Shown here piece after piece: positions 53,498-62,405 of a DNA stretch of 64,000 bases. The stretch spans positions 248,001 to 312,000 of the forward strand of contig OX596344.1 in assembly GCA_951394405.1 (NCBI GenBank), in the 5' to 3' direction. Origin of the DNA: Coprinellus micaceus (lineage: Eukaryota; Basidiomycota; Agaricomycetes; Agaricales; Psathyrellaceae). Numbering within the stretch: the stretch's first letter is position 1; each line of letters opens with the position of its first letter. Under the pieces are notes generated by a model. The model searched no databases. It was not told the DNA's origin and saw only the letters and a list, made by a program, of their open reading frames with translations. A program made the position numbers and the translations under genes.

Positions 53498-55495
53498 TCA
53501 GAGGTCAGTCAAATCAATCACAGCAGAAACCATTGTGGGGGTAGTGGTGGGGATAATTGACCCCGCCTTCTTCCAGAGGGTTACGTTCTGCTGAAATGTC
53601 GACCATTTGCCAAGATGTTCGTCCTTGGCATCAATAGCTTCCTTCTTCAAATGTGCGGGGGTGCCGCAGAGCCTCTTGGCCTGATTGTTGACAGTAGACT
53701 TGCGATAGGTAGCGTCGGGGAAGTACCGGTTGAAGATGGTGGCGTGAGTAGGATGCCCATTGTTCGGGGTTGCACGAGGGGCTGACTTGAGTTCACGGAG
53801 GCAGGCAGCGATCTTGTAAACGGCATAGTGCTTCGGCCAGTTCGAGATCTCAGTGTCGCTATCAATCTCGATGGCGTCTGCTGTGCTATGTCCACCATGG
53901 AGATGAGATGATGGGCCAGGAGAGGGAGGAGGGGAATATGAGGAACCAGGCGGAGAAGAGGGCTCGTTGACAAGATCGACAGGGGAGAATGACCGTGGCA
54001 CTGGTTTAGCCTCGACCTTGATCTTCTTGGGTAAGGGGCGAGCGCGGGGTTGGTGAGGTGAGTCAGAGCACTTGACATTGAGAGTCAGGTCGGCCTTGGG
54101 TGAGAGTGGAGGGGAGACATGACGGCGCTTGGAAGGTCCGGCAAGGGGAACAGGCTGTTGAGGCTTGGAAGGTCCAGCTGCAGGAGCAACAGGTTGCCGA
54201 GCTTTCGATGGTCCAGGCTGAGATGCAGCAGGAAGGATTGCTCGTGGGGCGGTGGGCATCTTCTGCTTGTAAACCTCTCGAGAATGAGCTTGCTCGGGGG
54301 GTAGGTTCTCCCGGACGTGGGCGCTGGAAGTTCTGGCGATCTTGAGGTAGTCATCGAGACCAAGGGTGATGGTTGCATCTTCGTGACGAAGGTAGAGGTG
54401 GTGCTGTTTGTGCTTGAGCGCAAGTGTGTAGTCGATACCAACATGAGTCCAGAGGCCGAGCTCCTCAAAGTACAGCTCCACCTTCCCTTCCTCCAATGCC
54501 TCCCGAAGGCCAATGTCGGAGAATACATCCTTCGTAGCGATGAAGTAGGGACCGTTTCCACCTGCCTGGTATATCCGAGACTTGGCGACAGCGTTGCTGA
54601 TGGTCCAGGAATAGACGATGACGAGGTGTTCAAGGCGCTTCTCACTAAGGATCCGTTCCTCGTCATTCTTGCGCTTGTCCTCCGCAAGACTACGCTGTGT
54701 CTCCAGCTGGGTGGTGAAGCTTGGGAGCATGTGCGATGCGTGGCGAGCCTTGGTTGCAGGAACAGGAGCCGGGTTGGAGTTGGCCACCTGGGTTCCGGTT
54801 GTCAAAGTAGACGGCACAACAGGTGTAGCAGAGGCAGCAGGGGTGGGCTGATCCATTGGGGGCGGAGGCGGGGGCGGAGGATTCGTAACGGTGTGCGACT
54901 TCAAGCCACTACACCCACCCAATCCCAGGCAGCACTGAAGGCACTTGTCATTGCCACAATACTTCGATATGTTGCGCTTTCTGCACCCAGGAGTCGAACA
55001 GATGCCCGAAGCGGCAGCAGGACCCTCCGCAGTCGGCGCAGGAGCAGGAGCGGGTGGAGGAGACTTAGACGGGGTGCGCTTCGCAAGGCGGATGAAGTTG
55101 CATCCGTTCTGGCACTGGATTTGTGAGCGTGAGCAGGAGGAATCATTGGACGAGAGCAAGCACGAAGAGGAACATACCTTCGCAACAGGGCGATCTTGAT
55201 TCCCGTTGGCGTCGCTTTCACAGTAGTGGTAATTGACGAGCTCCTTGCATCCCGTGCACCTGATAGGAGCAGGCAGAGGCTGGAGCTCAGAGGCATTGAG
55301 GCGACGTTGCGGCTCCAGCGATGGGGGTATGGTGCTAAGGCATCTGTCAAGGCGGGGAAGGGCGATTAATGGACAATTGGCAGGGAGGATTGAGACGGGG
55401 ATAGCGTACTGGAAGATGAGGAGAAATACAATTAATCTATGACCAGGGTGAGTAACATTCACAGAAACAGAGTAGAGAAAGGACGTACAAAACAT
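53498..55495 (-). CDS. Cysteine-cluster protein associated with the KDZ element
   Basis: Large open frame of 665 codons, convergent with the KDZ gene and inside its borders. N-terminal cysteine clusters are CTGCKELVNYHYC with CQNGCNFIRL, and CSTPGCRKRNISKYC with CLQCCLGLGGC, both plausible zinc-binding units. A 63-nt in-frame intron (55177-55115, GTATGT to CCAG) probably joins the halves of the first cluster. The middle has LVIVYSWTISNAVAKSRIYQ and FATKDVF-like strands, then a long Pro/Ser-rich linker. The C-terminal block is NWPKHYAVYKIAACLRELK, ending with FNRYFPDATYRKSTV and KWSTFQQNV. That last block recalls a Trp-Pro domain I have seen in many mushroom proteins of unknown role, from memory only. 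A TATA box lies 94 nt upstream. It may be a second transposon protein. Confidence 0.7.
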   Translation of the reverse strand: MFCTSFLYSVSVNVTHPGHRLIVFLLIFQYAIPVSILPANCPLIALPRLDRCLSTIPPSLEPQRRLNASELQPLPAPIRCTGCKELVNYHYCESDANGNQDRPVAKVCSSSCLLSSNDSSCSRSQIQCQNGCNFIRLAKRTPSKSPPPAPAPAPTAEGPAAASGICSTPGCRKRNISKYCGNDKCLQCCLGLGGCSGLKSHTVTNPPPPPPPPMDQPTPAASATPVVPSTLTTGTQVANSNPAPVPATKARHASHMLPSFTTQLETQRSLAEDKRKNDEERILSEKRLEHLVIVYSWTISNAVAKSRIYQAGGNGPYFIATKDVFSDIGLREALEEGKVELYFEELGLWTHVGIDYTLALKHKQHHLYLRHEDATITLGLDDYLKIARTSSAHVRENLPPEQAHSREVYKQKMPTAPRAILPAASQPGPSKARQPVAPAAGPSKPQQPVPLAGPSKRRHVSPPLSPKADLTLNVKCSDSPHQPRARPLPKKIKVEAKPVPRSFSPVDLVNEPSSPPGSSYSPPPSPGPSSHLHGGHSTADAIEIDSDTEISNWPKHYAVYKIAACLRELKSAPRATPNNGHPTHATIFNRYFPDATYRKSTVNNQAKRLCGTPAHLKKEAIDAKDEHLGKWSTFQQNVTLWKKAGSIIPTTTPTMVSAVIDLTDL

Positions 55496-55589
55496 GGCGG
55501 GCCATGATTACATACCTGGGTCTTGCTGGATTGGTGAGGAGGCAGGGAGAAGGAACGAGGCAGCGGGGCACAAGGCTATAGAGGACACC

Positions 55590-55596
55590 TTTTATA
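55590..55596 (-). promoter_or_regulatory. TATA box of the gene at 55495
   Basis: TATAAAA on the minus strand, 94 nt upstream of the ATG, within the element's right part. Confidence 0.55.
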
Positions 55597-56281
55597 CCCC
55601 GCACGCCCAAGCCACGCTTGTTTATGATGTGCAAGTAAGACAGAGGGCGATGGACGTGCCAGCTGGCTACGATCACGGCCTTCCGCACGCACGGACCCCC
55701 GGACACTTGGACACTTGGACCTTCGGACCGTCTGGCGGACCCCTGGACCGCCGGACTTTCCAATACCTGGATGTCCTCCAGTGAAGGGGGGGCGCCTTCG
55801 AGGTTATTGAGCTCGAAGCAAGGGTACTGGATGACGGTTTCCCAGGAGGGGAGAAATTTGGGCTCGTCGAGTTTCTCGTGTGTGTATGATAAGACGGGAG
55901 ATATAGATGTTCGCAGGGGCTATCGCAATCATCGTTTCGCGGTGGAGAGTTTGGGATCTGGAGGTCGCTCATAGATCGAGAGGTCGGGGCCGTCGACGGT
56001 AAAAGAAGAGAGAGTATTGAATGAGTGGGAGCTGCGGATCGACGTTTCGCGTTGAAGAGCCGGGGACATGGAGCCCTGTCGTTGATTGTTCATTCGTCGA
56101 TCCACCGAGGTCCTAGGTCGATGACGACAAAGGAGCAGAGGGGATCGACGTTGAGAGAGTGAAAGGCGCAGGCATTGCGGGGTAGAGGTGGTAGAGTCGA
56201 AGGAAGGCCAGGAGGTGAAGGGGGGCCGCGGAGAATGGACCCAACATGAGTAGGGACCAGAGGGTGAAGGGGCGAAGGGGG

Positions 56282-56373
56282 CATCTCAGTCACCGTGGAA
56301 TGACCCCCTTAAAGGCCTATGAATTTTTTGTTCCAATAGGCCTAAAAGGGGGTCATTCCACGGTGACTGAGAT
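56282..56373. mobile_element. 92-bp hairpin MITE with 8-bp target duplication
   Basis: The arms of about 38 bp are nearly perfect inverted repeats: CATCTCAGTCACCGTGGAAT on the left, matched by its complement ending CTGAGAT(G) on the right, with two or three mismatches near the loop. The loop is about 15 nt and T-rich. GAAGGGGG is present on both sides (56274-56281 and 56374-56381). The shared G at 56374 makes the exact border ambiguous by one base. Confidence 0.85.
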
Positions 56374-57780
56374 GAAGGGGGATACATTCAGTCCCGGTCG
56401 TGTTCGCTTTCGTGTTCACGACATGGGGGCACCATCGCGAGCCAATATGCAAGGGTACGGTGCCGAGTCGTCCTCGGGCGGCTTTGAAGGGCACGTGGCG
56501 GGTAGCATCGTGTCGAGACACACGAGTACCAGCAATCTAGCCTGAGAGAAAGGCAGGAAGAGAGAATAGAACCAGTTAGCCTAGCCGATTGCTTCCTCGC
56601 GCCCTGGAGAAGGGGAGATCGAACCTACCCCGCTTCAGCTCCACGGTTAACAAGTCCTTCTTTTTTGGGATGAGACAGGGTTGGGGTCGAACCGGGACGC
56701 GCAGGAGGGTTGGCGGGGGTCTTGAATGAGAAAGAATAGATGCTTTCTTTGCCTTGTTGTGCTTCAGTTGTGCATGACTTCCTTGTGTCCGTCGTAGCTC
56801 TCGTCGTGTAGAGCGACATTACGTCGAGCTTCGACCTTCGTGGGTACCGCCACAGGCTGAAGACCCCAGCCCGCCCCATCTCTTCTACGCTTCCTCTTCC
56901 TCCTCTTGCTTCCCACCACTTGTCCAACGCTCGGCGCGTACGATCAGCCTTCGACACATCACGCTCCACATCATCTTTGCATCCTTCTCCTCCATCATCG
57001 CCGACTTGCCCTCCAAACTCCTCTTCCCCTCGTCTGACACCTCGATCGTTTCCTGCGGCTTCCTCAGCGGATTCACTGCTGAGCTCCATTTCCCGTTCGC
57101 AAGGCCCTGGAGTGGTGTCTTGAATAGGAAACGAGGGGATGAGGTCAGTCAGGCCGTTCTGGCCAAGGGAATCATTGGGTCATTCGGCGTAGTCGGAGGG
57201 ATGTTGACAAGGAGAAGGGGACACTTGGCTTGAGGATGACAAGGTTTCAGTGCCTATGGACGCAGGAGGGGAGGAGCGTAAACTCCAGGGAGCTTGACGC
57301 CATGCACCTCACATTCAATCCGCGTCTTGAACGTGATAGGGCGATGAAGGTCAGAATTGGTACTAAAGGTCAGAATTCGAATCCACGATGGCATTGGGAG
57401 GAGGTTTCGTGCGATGTGGGAATATAGGTATATCCCGTAGAGTGGCTGGGACTCTGGTAGTAAGGACAGGAAGAAATCATAGGCTGAACACCAGTCAGCA
57501 AATGGCAACACACAGGGAGCTAGAACGGAAACTCACCCTTCAAGGGAACAGCCGACGAATTGCTCGGCATCGGCTAGGGAGTTCGATTATATCTCCTTTA
57601 ATTCAGGGCTGGGCAGGCAGGAGGGCCATGGGTGGGGGGAGTCCGTGCTTGCTCTGCGACGGTGGTGCCAAGGCCTACCGGAATACAATTCTGTTGGTGA
57701 GGATCATCGTTCGAAGGTGTCGCTTCGCTATCGGCCTTTTCGAAGGTGGACTATATCATTGCGCCTCTCGATAGGGTTGT

Positions 57781-57930
57781 GGTAGCCAAGGAGAATCATC
57801 TAGGAGGCATGACGATGAGGGGAGGAGGCGAGGGTCGTTTGATGGCCGGTTTGACTCGCCGAGACTATTGATCCGCTCCCTTATCCTGATCTCCGAGTCA
57901 GTCCTGCAGCCTTTTTTCTCTTGACAACAT
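57781..57930. repeat. Dispersed repeat, copy III
   Basis: GACGATGAGGGGAGGAGGCG, GATGGCCGG, CGCCGAGACTATTGATCCG and CCGAGTCAG line up with 46187-46300 over more than 100 bp, with small gaps. Confidence 0.5.
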
Positions 57931-58240
57931 TCAGACTCTGCGCTTTTCTAGCCCCTCGGAATCACCGCCTCTCTTCGCCCATACCTCCTCCATGCAACTC
58001 GCCAACCATGCAACTCCGCCCCGTGAATGTTACCCTTCCAGGAGCGCAACAGGCGAGGACGCCCCTAGTTTCCCCCCCTCGTCACTCCCTCTGTTGCCTC
58101 CTGTATCCTCAATCATCATGCTTCTGTCTCCGTGTTCCTTAGTTTACTCAGACGCCACGCCCAAGCAGTCCCATCATCTCAACTCACCCCCCATCAACAA
58201 CACAATGACTGACTTCTCTACAGCTGGAATTCGGTGTTCC

Positions 58241-58541
58241 TAGTGATAACCAAGGATAAGGATATCCCTGACGATAAAGGATAGGATACGGATTGAGATT
58301 CTCCTATCCGTGGGATTTAAAACGCGCCCTAAAACGTCCAAAACGGACCGGAACTGGTGCAGATAGCCTTGATTTCGTTAAATTTGATGTTTTTGAACCT
58401 ATTTCCATCAGTTCTTACCCGATTTGGATGTTCTTGGGTTCGTTTTGATCGGATAAATCCGCCGGATACGGATAAAATAGGGCCATGGATAGGATACAGA
58501 TTGGCACTTTCGTATCTGTGGATTATCCTTGGTGATCACTA
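58241..58541 (+). mobile_element. hAT-type MITE, copy 1 (301 bp)
   Basis: The ends are TAGTGATAACCAAGGATAA and its inverted counterpart TTATCCTTGGTGATCACTA, matching the YARNG start of hAT elements. A perfect 8-bp duplication GGTGTTCC flanks it (58233-58240 and 58542-58549). GGATA words recur within both ends. No coding capacity. Confidence 0.93.
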
Positions 58542-60366
58542 GGTGTTCCCCCCTCCCCATACCACAGCATCCTTGACTCGCACCCTCTTCCCCAAAGTCC
58601 TCTCCCAGTATACCTTGGGCCATTCATCAACTTGCCTGCTGTCCCACTTTAACCAAGCCTCCCGCCCTGGACATGACCCGGTCCCCCCTTCAACATCTAC
58701 CAACTCCATTGCTGTATATCCCTGTGATGTGATGAGGTCTGTAGGCATGACTCAGCCCCTTGTATCATACCCTTTCAACTGACGACTATTGCACTCCGTT
58801 CTTGGGATATCCCCTCATCATCTTCCCCGATCAGCTGCCTTGTTGACCTGCCGCAGTACCCTTGAATCCTTGGTACAACCTGTCTTGAGATCTATTGCAA
58901 ACAAGTTGTTCTTTGCAGGTGAAAGTGAAAGATGCTATTTTGCGTATCCATGCACCTCTCTCCATATCCCCACCGCTGAAGCTCTCCTGAGATTGTCTAA
59001 TTCAAACAGGAGACTGAAGAAGGTCAGCGGCCTGGGCGATGCACAACAGTCCACCATATTGACTCTCCATCAATCTTCTCTGTGCCCCAGGTTCCTACAG
59101 ACAACTCATTGGTTGTGACTGTACCCCAGATGAGGTCAGTCCCAGCGCAGGGTTCCCCACCTTCTCCATCCAAGCTTCATGTTTGAGGGCCGGGGGTTTC
59201 CGATTACCTTGAGCTCGTCGACAAGTCATGTAGGGCCTGTCGCCTCCTTTAATCTCATCTGGCTGACAAAGGGGCAAGGGTAGATAAATAGTATCAGGGA
59301 AGGAGCGAACAGTGAGCTTGTCTGTTGACTTCCTGTCTAACCACTCCCAGTCGCCTAGCTCCAGATCCGACGTTTGTGCCGCAGCTCTGTCAGGTTCATC
59401 CTGGGGGTCGCTCCGAACTTGTCTGTCAAATAGGGTCAATTTGGCGCGTTCTGAGGTAAATGACCAGACCTGTTTTGTGGACATTGGCCTTCGCATCTCC
59501 CTCAAGCATGTGAGGGAGGGAGAGGGTGGCTGAACATGTACTTGAGTTGCCAGGTCGAGTGTGACAATTGCTCAACACCAAATCCACATGCCTGTGCGGG
59601 AGAAACGCGAGCATCACCATAGGTGTTTCAATTTCTTGGCCTTGGTTTCTCTAGAACCATGCGGTCAGTTATTGTGGGAAGACGTTGTAAAGCAAATCGA
59701 ACATACTTGCTTCCAGCCCCTCCCCACTTGATATTCTATGTCCCACTGCACAGAATACCGCCCCTGGAGCCTTCCAAGTCGTTCAATTGGGATTCGCTTT
59801 CGTAGAGATGGAGTTGGAATCTTGGATGTCGATTCAGTGACAAGGAGTTGGTGGTTGAATGAGGCACGTGAGGGAAGAGCCGGCGGTTTGGATGTTCTGT
59901 CAAGGTCAACACTCTGGAGTTGTGGGTTGGGGATTTGAATCACCCCTTTGTCATGGACGTGGATTTAGGTGGAGGACGTTGAGGAGTGGATGTTTGTCGC
60001 ACGCTTGCCGTGCATAGTGAAGTGAGATCCCAGAAGGGGAGGGCATGGTCTGATAGGTGGAAGGTGGAAGGTGGAAGGTGGAAGGATGATATACTGCGCC
60101 AGCCCTAGTTGCAAGGGCTCGGTTGACGGAGACGGATGTCCAGTCAGCTGTCGAGGAGCATGGGGAAGGGACCTGCGAGGCAGCAGGAGTTGTCTTTGGA
60201 CAGTGTTCGCATCGTTGGTACTGGATGCCTATGGGTGGGGGTGGGGAAAAGTTGAGGCTGTAGCAAGAAGTTGTTAAACAGTGGATATTTGGCCTCGAGG
60301 AACACTCAAGCTGGGAGGGTGACAAAGAAGACCCAGTTAGCTGTAGAACGATGCAAGTATGACCCA
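58542..60366. other. Region without a clear gene
   Basis: No intact gene. Minus-strand frames at 58.54-58.75 kb (DEWPKVYWERTLGKRVRV) and 59.1-59.5 kb (LELGDWEWLDRK) look like remnants of a protein, but I could not join them or name a family. A GGAAGGTGGAAGGTGGAAGG simple repeat lies near 60060. Confidence 0.3.
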
Positions 60367-60650
60367 CTGTAAGTGGGGAGAGTTCGATGTTAGATTGAAA
60401 GTAAGTAGGGTATACAAGATACGCACCTGTAAGTGGGGAGAGTTCGATGGGGACTCACCCACTTACAGTGTGGACTATATACTGTAGAGAACAATAGATA
60501 ACCTATATACGGAACAATAAGAAAGAACAATAGACGTTCCATAAGTAGAGAACAATAGCAGTGAATGGAGATAAGGTGGAGATAAGAGAACAATAAGTGC
60601 GAGTATAATGGGAATAATACAAGGTGGTTGTTGTTCTCTGTAGAACAATA
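60367..60650. repeat. 60-bp-spaced direct repeat and GAACAATA word array
   Basis: CTGTAAGTGGGGAGAGTTCG(ATG) occurs at 60367 and again at 60427, exactly 60 bp apart, and its reverse word CCACTTACAG follows near 60460. Next, GAACAATA occurs six times: 60489, 60512, 60525, 60550, 60588 and 60643. The stretch is AT-rich and non-coding. Confidence 0.7.
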
Positions 60651-60781
60651 GAAGATAAGTAAAACGTTCGAAATAGAGGTATTCTTTGTAGAGATAGAGT
60701 TGACATGAGCATTGTCTTCTAACATTAGCTGGTGTCTGTCACGTCCCACTGGGAATAGAACACACCTCCCTTCCCTCCAAC

Positions 60782-61082
60782 TAGTGATCACCAACGATAA
60801 TCCCCGGATACGAAAGTGCCAATCCGTATCCTATCCGTGGCCCTATCCTATCCGTATTCGGCGGATTTATCCGATCAAAACGAGCCCAAGAACGTCCAAA
60901 TCGGGTAAGAACTGATGGAAATAGGTTCAAAAACATCAGATTTAACGAAATTAAGGCTATCTGCACCAGTTCTGGTCCGTTTTGGACGTTTTTGGGCGCG
61001 TTTTAAATCTCATGGATAGGAGAATCTCAATCCGTATCCTATCCTTCATCCTCAGGGATATCCTTATCCTTGGTTATCACTA
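60782..61082 (-). mobile_element. hAT-type MITE, copy 2 (301 bp, inverted)
   Basis: Same length and family as 58241-58541, in reverse orientation and highly similar along its length. The perfect 8-bp duplication CCTCCAAC is at 60774-60781 and 61083-61090. Confidence 0.93.
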
Positions 61083-61397
61083 CCTCCAACTGAACAATGG
61101 CAGTGTGTTTCCTCCATTGTACTCTCCCCCAGGGCGCTCAACAAGGCGAGGACCTGAATTTCGTTGACTATGGATTGGCGGCAAGCAGTGACTGCGTGTG
61201 GCTCCTCTAGCAATTTGAGGTGGTGAGTTGAGGCAACGATTCGAGATATGGAGGAAGGGGGTTGTTCCAGGGCCTGCGACATCCTCACACCAATACCGTC
61301 AGTATGCCATACAGCCAAGCTGTGTATTTTGAGCTGTCATAGCTAGACGTTGACTGGCAGAAGAAGATGAGTGACGTCATGGCCATGGTCATGTGGG

Positions 61398-61470
61398 ACA
61401 GCGATCATGAGGGGAGAAGGCAAGGAGAGGTCTGATGGCTGAGTTAGACTCCCACCACCACCATCTTCTT
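61398..61470. repeat. Dispersed repeat, copy IV
   Basis: GGGACAGCGATCATGAGGGG, a GAAGGCAAGGAGAGGT stretch and CTGATGGCT match 49080-49165. Confidence 0.45.
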
Positions 61471-61739
61471 CTTCAAACTGCTTATCTTTCCATCCGTACC
61501 TCACTTGAATGCATGCTAAGTAGCATGCTTCTTCTTTTCTCTTGCTCAACCCCCCAGCCCACTCTTCTCAATTCATGTTGGTGACAACCTTCATCGCTTG
61601 AACTCGAATCCTGGATCTAAACCCTCCATCCCACGGTCACCAATCAAACATACTTAGGATGCACTCATCTTTTGCGCCCTAGGCCTAGGGGGATAACAAA
61701 TCGACGACCTCCAGACGATGTAAGGCTGAGCACGAGTCA

Positions 61740-61925
61740 ACCCGCAGGTCAACCCGGATCCGCGTGGCAGGTACCCATCAGCCCAAATGTCATACCCAGA
61801 TCCTCATGGGTATGTGACAACAGGTAACCCAGATCCGCAGGTCAGGTACCCGAAGGTTTGCGGGTCACCCGCACATTAGAGGTCTAGCAGGTACCCGTGA
61901 GTATACCTGTGGGTACCTGTGTCCC
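61740..61925. repeat. GGTACCC-type subterminal array of a hAT element
   Basis: Words such as AGGTACCC, GGTAACCCAGATCCGCAGGT and GGGTACC recur in both orientations over about 185 bp, directly beyond the 3' end of the hAT transposase remnant. Such arrays are usual near hAT ends. Confidence 0.6.
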
Positions 61926-61987
61926 CAAGGAGAACAGCTGAGGACAGACAATCACTAGACATTTATAGCACTACAAAAACATGTATG

Positions 61988-62395
61988 CTAATCATCGGTG
62001 AGATCAATAGCATCATGAGAGGTCATCGAATCATCCTTGGTGACCTTCTTACCACGCTTAGACTTGTCATTAAAAATACAAACAATCTCATTGAAAGGAA
62101 GAAGCCCGGGAACCTGACACCACACTCCGAGAACAGTCTGACAACGGGTAGATGAATCGGAAAGGGAGTGGCGCAACTTTGAAACAGTAAGACCACCCTG
62201 CGAAAATGCATGCTCATGATGTGTTCCCCTTGACCTCCCTCTACCAGGCATCTGATGATATCCACATCTTTTTGGCAATTGACCAAGCCAAACCCAGCAA
62301 TGTTTGCAGAGCTTCAGTAGCAAATTTGAAATATGTTTTGAGAGACTGGTCTCATCGACAAAGTGCTTTAATTGGTTGGCTGTGGACACCTCCAC
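61988..62395 (-). pseudogene. hAT transposase, C-terminal remnant
   Basis: The minus-strand frame carries the C-terminal dimerisation signature of fungal hAT transposases: HAFSQGGLTVSKLRHSLSD, STRCQTVLGVWCQVPGLLP, FNDKSKRGKK and a DLTDD end. Nothing upstream of this block (62395 onward on the minus strand) encodes the catalytic domain, since the NACHT gene's last exon begins at 62406. It is a 5'-truncated remnant. The coding part before HAFSQGG also seems shifted relative to a neighbouring frame. Confidence 0.75.
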
Positions 62396-62405
62396 AACAT
62401 CTACT

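Larger units (their letters stand above)
49885..55759. mobile_element. KDZ-type DNA transposon (about 5.9 kb)
   Basis: The left end (49885-49956) is a short array of GGTCCG-type words beginning AAGGTCCGGCGGT, and the right end (55689-55759) is an array of the same words inverted, ending ACCGCCGGACTTT. Between them lie a damaged KDZ transposase-type gene (50985-53200, plus) and a convergent zinc-finger-like gene (53498-55495, minus). The inverted arrays at both borders and the transposase between them support one mobile unit. I found no matching target duplication, so the outermost bases are uncertain. Confidence 0.65.
55760..58240. other. Repeat-rich region without a clear gene
   Basis: Right flank of the KDZ element. 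It contains the 92-bp hairpin MITE (56282-56373) and a dispersed repeat copy (57781-57930). Open frames on the minus strand at 56.6-57.1 kb are low-complexity and not assigned. Confidence 0.35.

Noticed and set aside
55483..55488. GTACGT donor right after the ATG of the gene at 55495
   Set aside because: Splicing to the TTCCAG near 55410 would put the downstream Cys-cluster frame out of phase.
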